From positions 1,220,501 through 1,284,500 of the forward strand of contig JAQQWL010000006.1 in assembly GCA_038363925.1 (NCBI GenBank): DNA of 64,000 nucleotides, read 5' to 3'. Numbering within the stretch: the first letter of the stretch is position 1; each line of letters begins with the position of its first letter. Of the stretch, positions 35,398 to 46,729 are shown in pieces. This DNA is from Apiospora phragmitis. Its lineage: Eukaryota; Ascomycota; Sordariomycetes; Amphisphaeriales; Apiosporaceae. The notes under the pieces are model-generated. The model was not told where the DNA came from. It ran no database searches and saw only the letters and a list, made by a program, of their open reading frames with translations. A program made the position numbers and the translations under genes.

Positions 35398-36109
35398 CTA
35401 ATTAATAATTACTCGTAACGATCATAAATTAGCAAAAGTAAAAAGACGGTTCTACGCCTTTACTAATATAAAAGCGACCGTGCTAAGGAGCCCCGAGAAT
35501 TTCCGCCCGTTAGAAATTCGGAGGAAAAGCCGAACTAAATTAACCGTACGAAGAGGAACCCCTTTTTTTAAATATATATTATAAAGAGGAAACTAGGTTT
35601 TAAATTATACGCGAAATTAGCTAAGCTATATATAACTATATACTTAAATAACCTTATCGTACAATCTATAAAATAATAACCCTTATTAAAATAGAATTAA
35701 TCGCGGTCGGCGAATCGGGATCGAGCCTGGATATACCGAACCTAAATAAATCGACGATTTTAAACCCCGAACTACTTATATATAAAAAAGTATTTTAAAA
35801 TACCGGAATCTTTTTAATAATTTAAAAAAGAAACGTTAATTTCGTTTTTTAAGAACTCGAACTTTTAAACATACTCTCCGAAAAAATAATACCCGAATTA
35901 TTTACAACGTACTTCGCATAATACTTTTTAAAATATTATATATTAAAAATAAAAGGGACCTCCTTTAAAAAATCATTTATTATAAAGTTTAACGGATAAA
36001 CCGAACACTAGTTCGGCTAAATTAACCGTATATTTTAAAAGGAGCTCTTTAATTATTTTAAAAAACACGGAATCGATACACCAACGGACGGATCCTTTAA
36101 AGCTAAGCT

Positions 36110-39100
36110 TATAAATCTGGTACTACCGGCCGATCCCACATATCAACAGGACCGACCGGCAGAACCGACTTCGGAAACCTGAAAGGAGGATGTTCCATAC
36201 TCTTCCCGAGAACAGACAGTCGAAGAACCGCCGCCTAAGCGAGAGATACCCGGTCTCCGTACGGAGCAATCGTCCGCGACACCACAGGGCACTCTAAGAC
36301 CGACGTTCAATCCCGGAGTCTTAAACACTCCAGGCCCGACGTCCAACCCTGGATTCCCAAGCACCCAAACGTCGCAAGACATCGTCCCTTTTCCTTCTCC
36401 AACTTCGGTACCGCCGGACCAGACCGTACAATTATCTAGTCTAGCGTACGTCACGGAATACGATATCCTTCCAAGCCGAGCTATCTATAACGGTAAAATC
36501 GATCAGAATAAGGTCGTCACCTTTTTAAAGGCGTAAAAGAAGGAAAAGAACTATACCGGCAAACCGTACGACATCTTCTATGATAGAGTACGGATATTTA
36601 TCGGAACATGCCGACGGCTAGATATACTAAAAGATTAATACTATATAGTCTTTTTAAATATTCTTTCTAACTATGCGGAGGTATTTTATTTTAACTATAT
36701 TAAACCTAAAAAGAGATAGGATAAGATATATTATTTAATAAATTCGTACTTTAATATAATAATAAATTACGTATAATATTTTATAAATTAAATAATAATT
36801 TCTTTTATATAAATAAAAAGTAAGAACGCCGAAAAATAACCTATCGAGGTTTTAGAAATCTTGCTAAATAAGCTCTAATTTATATAACGAGCCTTCGGAA
36901 AAAGATTTAAAAAAGAGATCGCTTTTTATACCTCCGTCGTAAAAACTTATCGAAAAGTTCTAAAACTTTTACTAACCTTTATTTATTAAAAGTTAATATA
37001 TAAAACGCTATTTTTAAATTTTCGCGTATTATTAAATATAATAACGGACTAGATATTATTAAAACAATATTTAATAAAAGAATTATATCGAAACTTAGCT
37101 ATAAATATATATTTAATTAATAAACGGTTTATAAATAACCGTATAAAAAGAAACTAATTAACCTATAATAACAAATTATTATATAATAATTAATTATTAG
37201 GATAAAAAAAGATTTAGCAACCCGCCGGCACTTTTTAACTAAAATTATTATATAAGAATTAGAAGTTCGAATAAAAAACCTGCCGAATCTATTATAAATA
37301 AAATTATTAATTAATAAACCACCTAGCCGAAAAACAGTCCCAAGTAAAGAACTAATATTTCTAAACGTGCAATAAGTATTAAATAAGGCCCCCTTTTTTA
37401 AAATAAATACGAAACGTTCATCCGGGACTAAGAAAAGGATAAAAAAAAGTTAAAAAATAATAAAAAAGAGTATAAATATTTCGATCTAAAAAATATATAA
37501 TAAAGCATTATTTACTTAATAAACGCCGCGTTTTATTACCGGCTTATTAATAAGGATATCTATTTAAAAACTACCGTACAAGCCGATTAATTTAACCTTA
37601 ATAGCTTATATAATTAAATTTATTAAAAAAAGTTTTAAGATACCGGCGCCGCCTTATTTTTAATAATTAAAAAGCTTTAAATAAAGGTTTATATATAAAA
37701 AAACCTAGACGTATAAATCGATTAAACTTTAAAAAGCGTCGAGATTAAATTTAAAAATTTAAAACCTATTTTATTAATTAAAATAATTAATATACGGAAT
37801 TTATTAAAAATAATAAAGTATTATATTTTAAATATTATAACTTTTTTTTTATTTTCGTTATATAACGCCGACCGGTTTAAAACGTATTATAATAATATCT
37901 TTAACTTTATTATATATAAAAACGGCGAGATACTTTTTATAATTAAGAAATAAAGATACTTATTCTTTAATACCGGCCATATAAAAATAACGTTATATTT
38001 TACCGAAAAATAGCTTCGATACTTTTATTAACGTTTTAGACACCCTCGTATAAAAAAGTTTTATATTTTTTTAAAGAACGCCGGCTATAATAACGTCGAC
38101 TTTATTATTCTCAACGAGATTTAAAAGTTTTACTCCTAATATTAAACGTATAATCCGGTATTATAAAGATTTAAATTCTCGTTATAAAATAAATACGATT
38201 TTAATTATAAAATTATTATAAATATTATTTATATTAACGGATAAAACGCACTTTATATAATTAATTCAAGTATATCCTTTTAAGCGGTTATATTCTTATA
38301 TTCGCTTAATATACAAAATATTTAAAATATTTTTTATAAATATTAAATATACGTATATTAAAGACCCTTTAATTATATTTCTTATAATCCGGGCATATAT
38401 TTTTAAAAAAAGTTTCGTAATTATATATAAATAATAAGAATTACCTATAAATAAATACTTATCGAAACTTATTAAATAATAAATAAAATTAAATAAACGC
38501 ACGTTTTATTATATAAAGCCTTCGATATTTTATAAAAAAATTTCGGTTATCGTATAGATATTAAAATAATACTTTAAATAATAATTAAAGCTTTAAATAA
38601 TACGGCTGGCCTTAATAGCCTAATACTTACCTTACTCATATTCGAAATATATCCTCGTATCGAGGGGAACTTATTACCGTTACTAGAGATCTAAACACGA
38701 GGAGAAGCTATATAGAAAATATATATAAATATTAATATTTATCGAGCTTTAAATACCCGGAATAAACCAGCTATCTAAAATATTTTAACACTCCCGCTCC
38801 GGAGTAAAGTCCTAGTCTAACGAGAAAAAGAAGGATAAACCAGACCATATAAGATAATAACTATTAAAAACTATACGATCCGGGTAGACACCCTAAACGG
38901 CTTAAAAGCTTTTCGAGTAACCTAAATTAAGCCGTATTACTAAAAAGAAGCCGAAGAACCGCGTAACGAGCCGGATATATAACCAGATCCGGAATAGCCG
39001 GTAAATACCCCAGATATTAAACTAATAACCGAGGAAATTATAATAACTCCTGTACGATACGGCCGAGGACGACCTAGAAAATACCTACTTTAGAACGTTC

Positions 39101-40720
39101 GAGCCGTTATATTCTTTACTTAAAAAGAATAAAAGAATTATAAACTAATAATTAAACTTTAATAAAATAGGGTTATTACCTCGTCTAAATATCCGTTTTA
39201 AAAGTCTAACGTAGAGGAGATTAATAATTTCGCCGTACGAAAGGTTTTCGAATTTATTCGATTCGATCTGAATAAGCATACCGGCCGGAGAATTTTTAAA
39301 ATACGGCTCGTATAAGAGATTAAGGGTAAAACTATAAAGTTGTACGAGAAGTTTAGGCTTATAATATAAGGTTACGGAGATATAAAAAAAGAAGTTATTT
39401 TAACTTAGTTATTAATAATCCAGCGGATAAGCTAAAGACTCTTTTTAACCTTCGGACCGACCCTGATCTAAAACTTTAATATACGAGGCGAGCTACGCGA
39501 TATTATATAGGCGTATACTTAATTATACGATAAACTAAACCGATTAATCTATACACGCTTATTAATAAAACTAAAAACTTAATACCTCGAAAGAACGCTA
39601 TTTTAAATTATATTACCCTATACGGATTAATAAAATTAAAACTTTATTAATTTAAAACGTATTATAATTATTATATATAAAATCTAGAAATAATTATATT
39701 AATATATAACGTTTATTTATTATTTATTATAGAAAAACCGGATACCTTTAGCATTATAATAATATAAACCGACGATACGTTTAGCTTTATTATAGCCCCT
39801 TTTTTAAAAAAGAGGAAAAAAAGTTAATAAAGGAATAATTCCGTATAAAATTAAAGAGTATTTTAACCGAAATACGCCGATCGAATTTAACGGAGGCAAG
39901 ATTTAATTAAAATCGTATAATATTTTTTTCGAATAAAAAGGATAAGCTAACTAATTAAAACTTATTAACCTAAAAACTATTAATAGAGGCTAGTAATACG
40001 TCTCTTAATATACGAAAGGGGTATATCTCGTATTTATTTATTAACCAGAAGTAGCGTACAACCTATCTGCCGCCGCTTAAGTATAGACCTTAAAAAATAA
40101 GGATATCGAAAACCTAAACATACGGATTAATTAGCAGATCTAAAATCAGATACGCGGCTTAAAATATATCCCGCTTAACCTTTATTATATAAAAATATAT
40201 ATCTTTATTAACGGCTCGTTTATAAATAACGAAGACTTAACCTCTTAACTCGGATACCTAATCTTATTAAGTTAAGAGATTTATTATATAAAAAATAAAT
40301 TCTAAATTTAGGGTAATATTATTTATTAAAAGCGTACTAATTAATAAACTATATAATATAATTTTTAATATAAATAACGGTATTATATTAAATATTATAT
40401 TTAAAAGAATTATATAAATATTAAAATTTTAAAATATTTTAATAACTTTTTATATAGACTCGAAATTATTTTATAATTATTTAATTAAATTAAATACGAT
40501 AAACGAAAAAAAGCTTATAATTAATATTATATCCCTCCGGAAGTTATATAAAAAAAAGGAGATATTAAAAGTCTATTATATCGATAATAGAGATAATCCG
40601 GTAGATACCTTTACTAAGGTATCCTCAAATAAAGCCCTCGAATAACTAATCTCGATAAACAGCTTTACCGTACGTATAAAAGCGTATATTAAGAGGCTAA
40701 ACTTATACGGCGAGTAATTA
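36110..40720 (+). pseudogene. Degenerate gag-pol of the copia element
   Basis: Landmarks still legible: gag at about 36110-36640 (ending ...YDILPSRAIYNGKID and KPYDIFYDRV); the protease active site D-T-G-A-A at 37639-37653; integrase from about 38010 (R-F-R-H-P zinc-knuckle region, then LNEI and RFKFSL); reverse transcriptase from about 39290 (IRLV, EKFRLIIQGYGD, then I-Q-R-x-S-Q-R-L) with the catalytic T-D-D at 39768-39776; RNase H from about 40190 (I-N-G-S-F, NNEDLTS); and the C-terminal DNPVDTFTKVSSNKALE near 40590-40640. Dozens of stop codons arose from CAA, CAG and TGG codons. The RNase H D-G-S-F aspartate now reads as asparagine. No intact frame remains. Confidence 0.9.
36120..36500 (+). 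other. Non-mutated island inside the RIP-degraded element
   Basis: Within gag, about 380 bases keep normal base composition with many CpA dinucleotides. They read as one open frame apart from a single stop. The frame encodes a Pro/Thr/Ser-rich segment (GTLRPTFNPGVLNTPGP, then TSNPGFPSTQTSQD). Sequence on both sides is strongly AT-converted. Confidence 0.8.
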
Positions 40721-41912
40721 GAAAAAAAGAAATATAAAAAAAAAGAGATTTTTTTTATTAATCCTTCTTTATATAGTTATTACCGATATATTTTATTTAT
40801 TAAGTATTATATAAAAATTAAAAAGAGAACTGTAATATATTATAATTTAAACGAGTAATATAATAAAAATAACTATATAAAAACATTATTTATATATATA
40901 CGAAAATTATTTATTTTATTTATTACTAACTTATTATTATATAATTATTATTTTAACTCTATTACTACCTCTATTCTCGTTATTATCGGGATTAAAGTTC
41001 ACGAATTATAAGCTGTAATACGAACACCGGTTACTATACAAAGCTTAAATACACGAAGTATAAGCGCCGTTCTAATATTTATCGAGATAAACGTATTTAT
41101 AAAACAGAATATAGGACTAGATATACCGATTATTATAAACGCTATTAATATTACTACGCGACTAAACGAGAACCGTATAAAAGTAGCTTTCGTAACGAAT
41201 AATATAAGCGAATAGGCGGCGAATATCGTTGTTTATCGGTACGCGTATCTCGATATTGCGGCTCGGCAAGTTATAAACGCGAACTTCTTTATTTTATTAT
41301 ACGAAATTAATAAATATTAAAAATTAAAAAAAAATAAGATATTATATATTAATATAAAATATAAGTATAGCTTATTAATTTTAAACCGAAAAAGTTAATA
41401 ATATTATTTAGCGCTAGTTATAATTAATTACGTTAATAATAATAACGCTGAAAAGATTAATAATTTACTAATTAAATATCGCGCGAATATATATATATAT
41501 ATTTATAAATATATATATAAATATATAATTTATTTCGTATAATATTTTAAAAAAGAAAATATATATATATAAAAAAAAAAGAATTTATACTATATAAATT
41601 ATTTATATATAAAGGAATATTTATTTATAAGACTGCTTTTATTAATCCTTTATAAAGTATAACGTATTAAGATATGTAACGGTCCCCCCACTATTATTAC
41701 TACTTTTTAAACAAACGACTAGAATAATTAATCGAATAGACCTGCTATTTAGCTAAAACGACGTTAAGAAGGTATAGTATTACTTATACGGTTTAAATAG
41801 GTACTTAATACCGAATTAAAGCAACCTAACCGTACGAAACCCTCGTAAAGGGAAGACTCGTATTTAAAAAGGAGAACAGGCTAATTTTATCGCTAAAATA
41901 GAAAACTACTAA
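40721..41912 (+). other. Non-coding 3' region of the copia element
   Basis: About 1.2 kb between the end of RNase H and the 3' LTR is longer than usual for a copia element. It is AT-rich and unreadable in any frame. It could be an extended 3' non-coding segment, a lost extra frame, or a nested insertion erased by mutation. Confidence 0.5.
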
Positions 41913-42118
41913 TATTAGAATAGTTAGAACTAAAGCTATCTATATTATTTTAAAAGGGGTGTTACGTATTTACGCGTACGAACCCTTTCCTATTTTATTA
42001 AAAGGGGTATACGATACCTTTCGTAGCTCGTATTAAAAATAGATATGAATAATAGAATAAGAACGATTAAACCCCGATTAAAACCGGAACCACCGTACGT
42101 ACGAGAGCCCATTTAATA
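41913..42118 (+). repeat. 3' LTR of the copia element
   Basis: Direct repeat of 35191-35397 in the same orientation. It retains slightly more C and G than the 5' LTR, for example in the segment ending accaccgtacgtacgagagccc. Confidence 0.9.
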
Positions 42119-42353
42119 TTTTCTATCTCTTTATCTGCTCGGCCCCCATTATCGACAACATTTACACTGCTAATCTTTTTTTCAGTTGACGTACAAAAAT
42201 GTGCAGCAAAAAGCCCTGCGTAATAACACTTTTAACTTTTACCCAATTGAGCCATACCCATTGATTCAAATTCCCTTGCTTACTTCTTCCGAAACGGCAC
42301 TCCCTAACCCCTTAGACCCCATCGTGTCTTATGCCACCGATCATCCTCCCTCC

Positions 42354-43274
42354 TCACTTCAGGTTCAACCTCGAGGGACGCAGCCCGCGAATGCTCCGGC
42401 GCCGCGACGGCGGCTGCACAAGCGGCGGCGTGTCGGGCGTGAGCCCGCACCCCTTGTTGACGCAGGCCGAGACGGTGTGGACGTAGCGGATCTTGCCGGC
42501 CTCGACGCGGAACGTGTGGCTGTCAGGCGCGGGCTGCGTGCCGACGGAGCGGTCGAGCCCGGGGAACCCGACAAACACACTCACGACGCCCATGACCTCA
42601 TCGACGACGTAGCGCCGGTTCGTCACGACGATGCCCTGCGGCATGCCCGCGGCCGTGCACGAGTCGCCGCCGCCGGTCATGTTCATGAGGCGCGCCGTCG
42701 AGTCGCCGCCCTCGAGCCGCGAGCACGGGTTGCCGAACGGCACGGTGACGTTGACGCGGTCGAAGCGGTCGAAGTAGGCGTCGCCCGCAGCCTTGACGAC
42801 GGCGCGGGAGTCGCGCACGGCCTCGGGGATCGGGTCCCACGTCTCGAGCGTGTTCCAGTACGCGTAGCCTGTCGCGTTGAAGAGCCAGTCGCCCTCGTCC
42901 GTGACGATGGACTCGACGGCCGTGATCTTCTCGCGCTCGCCGTTGTACACGATGCGCGTGCCGATGACGTAGGGGTGGCCCGCGTTGTGCGCCGCGATCA
43001 GCTCCGTCCAGGTCGCGCACTGCGCCGTGTCGTAGATGCTGCGGTGCGTGTCCACGGCGATGGCCTGCGTGAGGGGGCCCTGGGCCACGGGCACGCTGAA
43101 GTCGTTCTCCGTGTAGCTCGCCGAGTCCACCATGAAGGACGAGATGTCCTCGCTGCGGCCGTTGATCTGCGCGTTGACATAACGGTCGGCGGCCTTCTCT
43201 AGGAACGCGCGGTCGCAGACGGCGGCTGAGGTCTTGATGAGGGCCAGAGCGGCCAGGAGCATGAAGCGTGCCAT
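42354..43274 (-). CDS. Secreted DUF8021-family protein
   Basis: A single uninterrupted frame of 306 residues from the ATG at 43274. A further in-frame ATG exists 27 bases upstream but would place charged residues before the signal peptide. Residues 1-18 (MARFMLLAALALIKTSAA) form a signal peptide. The mature protein begins near V-C-D-R-A-F-L-E-K-A-A-D-R-Y, the pattern of the fungal DUF8021 domain, followed by ASYTENDFSVPVAQGPL. Predicted N-glycosylation sites include NATG, NVTV and NMTG. The last 25 residues are Arg/Ser/Pro-rich and atypical, so the C-terminus could be longer or differently spliced. No catalytic residues are known to me for this family. The gene is very GC-rich and lies about 235 bases from the RIP-mutated retrotransposon. 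Function is unknown; extracellular location is inferred. Confidence 0.77.
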   Translation of the reverse strand: MARFMLLAALALIKTSAAVCDRAFLEKAADRYVNAQINGRSEDISSFMVDSASYTENDFSVPVAQGPLTQAIAVDTHRSIYDTAQCATWTELIAAHNAGHPYVIGTRIVYNGEREKITAVESIVTDEGDWLFNATGYAYWNTLETWDPIPEAVRDSRAVVKAAGDAYFDRFDRVNVTVPFGNPCSRLEGGDSTARLMNMTGGGDSCTAAGMPQGIVVTNRRYVVDEVMGVVSVFVGFPGLDRSVGTQPAPDSHTFRVEAGKIRYVHTVSACVNKGCGLTPDTPPLVQPPSRRRSIRGLRPSRLNLK

Positions 43275-43797
43275 TACTTCCTCTTTGTGAAGACAACACA
43301 AGGCCTTTTTCCTGTATGAAGACTAGAGTATGTATTCAAAGATAATACCGGGTTAGGTGGGAATCTTGATCGCATTATATAAGTATGTTTCCAGGTACGG
43401 CGCCGGATACAAAGATCATTGTATCCCGCCATTAGATTAGATAGGCGGCGTTTGCATAACCGCGGCATAACCGCGGCGTGGACCTCATCAATAGAGTCAC
43501 ATCCCGGAGCATCACGACTTTAGCATATTAGGTGGCTGCACCTCTATATGATATAGCCGCATGCGGGGGTTCCGGCATTTCTCTCGCGACTTATAATAGT
43601 CCCGCAATGATACACGCCCTTTAGCCGCGTGGGGTTTTAATCAAGCAGTTCGGGCTGTTTTCCTAGACCGTCAGTACACTCGTCTCCAGCTGTCCCCTAA
43701 GCGAGTCGACAACATGAGGGATCCAACCAGATAGTATTCCTCCAGTCCAAGTACCTCAACTGCCGGGGTGACCAAAGAAAATGCCGCGTATTCCACC
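43275..43797. other. intergenic between two minus-strand genes
   Basis: It holds the promoter side of the DUF8021 gene and the 3' side of the Clr5 gene. No coding sequence is supported. The duplicated cataaccgcggc at about 43455-43480 is a short direct repeat. Confidence 0.5.
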
Positions 43798-45389
43798 TCA
43801 TTCATTACCCTGGCTTTTACTCCAATTTTCGTTAAAGATCCCTGGCAACTCATTTGCCTCTTTATCAAGACCCCGCTCCCTATAGCACTGTTGGACTTCA
43901 AGCAGAGAGGTTTTTGTGCGGTGGTGTTCTGGTCCTTCTCCTTTGTAACACAGTCGGAGATATTCGTGGCTGTACTTCTTGTAATCGTCCCATGTCCCCG
44001 CGTCCCACTCGATCAGGTACAGTAGGCGCAGTGGATGGTAGGTCATCCATACCATACGCCCTTCAGACGGGAGAGTCTGCCGCCACTGCAGAATCTCGGT
44101 TGCGTAGGCCCTCGCTTCGTCATATTGCTTATGCCGCCAGTGTAGATAGCCAAGAGTCGTTTTCAAAGTTACGGCTCCATCCATACGCCCTTGCTTCTCC
44201 AAGGCCTGCATGGCACTGCGCGATCTGGCTATAAGCTCTTCCGTGTCAGTGTACAGAGTATCGTCCTTGAGTCTTATAAAGTCAAACATGTCGTATGTGC
44301 GTCCTGCAATGAGGATCCCTTCTGTCTTTGACCTATATGGCGAATCCTCCAAGAGATCAAAGTGCGTTTTTATGGCATAATACGCATTTCTCTCCAGCTC
44401 TCCCGTTTCCGACTCTCGAAACTTGTTCCACATGACCGTGAGGGGATGGCCTTTTGGGAGCTTGATGCCGGCCAGCTTAGCCACATAAGTTATGAAGTGT
44501 CTCTTGAGCTCAGGTGGTAACCGTAGAAAGCACAGGTAGATGGCGGGTATGAGGCTTGGCTCCGGATTCTGCAGCAAGGGCCCCAGTTTGTCGAAGCAGT
44601 CACTGAGAATCCTTAAGCCCGCTTGATAATGCTGAGTGTCCAGCAGCCGAGCAGCACTCTCTAACTGGCCCCACCAAGGTACGGTTCTCTCCGATGTGTA
44701 GCCTATTTGCACTTCTGCGTTGCCGACCATAAACTGATTCGAGAGCCGCAGAAACACCTCGGTCAGCGTAGTTGCATCTGGCGAGGAATGCAACTCAGTT
44801 TGTGAATAGGCTGCACTGTTGCCGGATACTTGACCTGGGCGCTTGAAGAAGACTGGGAAATCCGTTGTCGATTCGACTTTGATGGCTACAGCATCGTCTG
44901 AATACCCAGGCATCGACGGCCCAGAAGTTGAAGAGTGGCCTGCCTTAAGGAGCGGTGGCTGTCTTCCTTCTCCGACCTGCGTAGACCGGCCTCGTCTTTG
45001 AGCCAGTGACCGCTTATGTTCCGCATCCGATGGTCCCAATGAGTTGTATTTGTACAAGGACCATTGTTTGAACCGGTCTCTGCAAACATTCTAGTTAGAG
45101 CCAATACTTGGAGACAGTAACTTATGGCAACAATGCGGCAAAGGCTCTCAACACGATATCAGCCGAGACAACTCACTGTAGGAACATCAGCATCAGCTCT
45201 GCCAAGCAGGTTGTTGCAGCTTACCTTGTACATCTTGGCCGTAGCCTTGAAGCCATGGTCCCTTTCAAGTATGTCGATGACTTCCTTGAGCGGCTTCCTT
45301 TCCTCAATGTATAAATGGGAAATCAATGGGCGATGCCGGTCCCAATCCGCCTGTGATGCCCATTGACCACGCGGCCCTCGGTCCGCCAT
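43798..45389 (-). CDS. Clr5-domain protein
   Basis: Exon 1 (45225-45389) encodes 55 residues with the Clr5 pattern: Q-W-A-S-Q-A-D-W-D-R-H-R, then ISHLYIEERKPLKEVIDIL and HGFKATAKMYK. Exon 2 (from about 45079 down to 43798) continues D-R-F-K-Q-W-S-L-Y-K-Y-N-S, completing the domain, and then about 420 residues. A Ser-rich linker is followed by a helical C-terminal region (WWGQLESAARLLDTQHYQAGLRIL, LGYLHWRHKQYDEARAYATEIL), which looks like TPR-type repeats. The Clr5 domain occurs at the N-terminus of many fungal proteins and is thought to bind nucleic acid; yeast-type Clr5 takes part in silencing. The splice junction is one base out of phase with the obvious acceptor, so either a small indel lies nearby or the boundary differs. 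The gene is divergent from the amidoligase gene. Confidence 0.77.
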
Positions 45390-46729
45390 GGCGGGCAGTT
45401 CAAACTGCCGATTTTGCTGTGTGCCGTGCAGGCTCTCAGGATGGTGTTGCGGTAGGATCAGCTAGAGAAGGCACTGAGGAATGGTGCCGGCGGATAGATG
45501 CTGCAAGGGGCAAACGTTCAAGAGGCTGTGCCACCGACTTGCCTCCTGAGAGGAAAGCCAATCTATCAGAGAAGGCGGGGGCGGAGAGGGCTTGGCAATG
45601 CACCAGTATCCACAAGTGCCCGGGTTAGAGCCCACAAGAGCGATTGATCCGGATGGAAAGGACGGCGATATAGAGCAGTCTTGAAGGCGAGCAAGGGCGA
45701 GGACATAAGACGCATGAAATAAGCAAGAACTGAGCGCTTACATATACTACTAATTCACCGACTCGTTTTTTTTGTCGGACTGCATACGTCACGTCATGTG
45801 GTTGGCTAATACCAGAGGGCAGGTATGGTAAGCTTGGCTGACAAGAAGGAGAGGTAGCATTGCAGGCCAGTAGCTTGACATCTACTGGCAGCTGAGAGGA
45901 GGTCAGCAGAAAGCCAGATTGGTTGTTGCATAAGTACATGTACCTGTTGTGGCAATGATCTGTGCATCCAATCCCAAAGGGTTGGATCATGTAGTATCGT
46001 CCAATCCCAATCCAGCAATGGTGGTAATACCCTTGACTAGAAAGGGAGATATGCATGAAGAGAACGGTGATGGAGTCACTATCACAAAGTTCTGTCTACG
46101 ACATTCCTTGGTATTTTCTTGCCCTGAAATTCATAATCACATACCTCGGATTTGACAATTAATACGGGTTACAGATGTTCACACAATAAGTCATTTGCTT
46201 GCCATTTAGGTTACAATTGCCCGAGTCTTATACACTGCTTTGTGACTCAGGCAAACAGATATTGCCGACTAAAGTGTCCATGTGTCTCATTTGTCCGGTC
46301 ATAATGTGTATACCATGATGCTTCCATTGCAGCTGTTATTCAATTTGCCAAGGCTTTGCAATGTCCATAGTAGACTAATCAGTTTGGCCAGCAATCTAGA
46401 TATTTGTTAGGGACAACAGTTTTGCAATCTTAAGAAGTTGCAGCCTCCGAAACGGGGGCTTTTCACAGCAATGAGGACCTATCCAGGTAGCGGATAAGTG
46501 CTTGATTCTAACTCAAGATATTAATGACATTTATTACTGTCTCGCCAAAGCAGAACAGCCGGCGAACTTTCCAAACTGATTGCAACCAGGCTTCTTTGGT
46601 CTATTATTGCAACATAGCTATCAACAGCAGATATTGTTGAAAGCGTTAGGTCCTTCCATCAAGTATCATATGCCGTGCAAACGGGCAGCCACGACTACGA
46701 TATCACCACTGAAGTTGCTTTCCAACAGC
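45390..46729. other. divergent intergenic region
   Basis: This is the promoter region between the Clr5 (-) and amidoligase (+) genes. The minus-strand frame 45625-46056 has no domain. The frame upstream of 46730 stays open to 46580, so a longer N-terminus for the amidoligase cannot be excluded. Confidence 0.5.

Larger units (their letters stand above)
35191..42118 (+). mobile_element. Full-length Ty1/copia LTR retrotransposon, heavily RIP-mutated
   Basis: Two direct repeats of about 206 bp bound a 6.9 kb element oriented on the plus strand. The interior is very AT-rich, and CpA and TpG are strikingly rare while CpG and CpC persist, the pattern left by fungal repeat-induced point mutation (CpA to TpA). 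Through the many stop codons one can still read, in order, gag, an aspartic protease, integrase, reverse transcriptase and RNase H. Integrase before reverse transcriptase identifies the Ty1/copia superfamily. The element is inactive. The ends read TATTAGAA and TTTAATA; an original TG...CA would become TA...TA under RIP. Flanking T-rich bases prevent a secure call of the target-site duplication. Confidence 0.93.

Noticed and set aside
36143..36454. 103-codon minus-strand open frame inside the retrotransposon
   Set aside because: Reverse of the unmutated gag island; the plus strand reads as gag in the element's orientation.
42186..43202. 338-codon plus-strand open frame
   Set aside because: Antisense shadow of the GC-rich DUF8021 gene. 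Arg/Val/Ala/Asp-rich composition and no domain.
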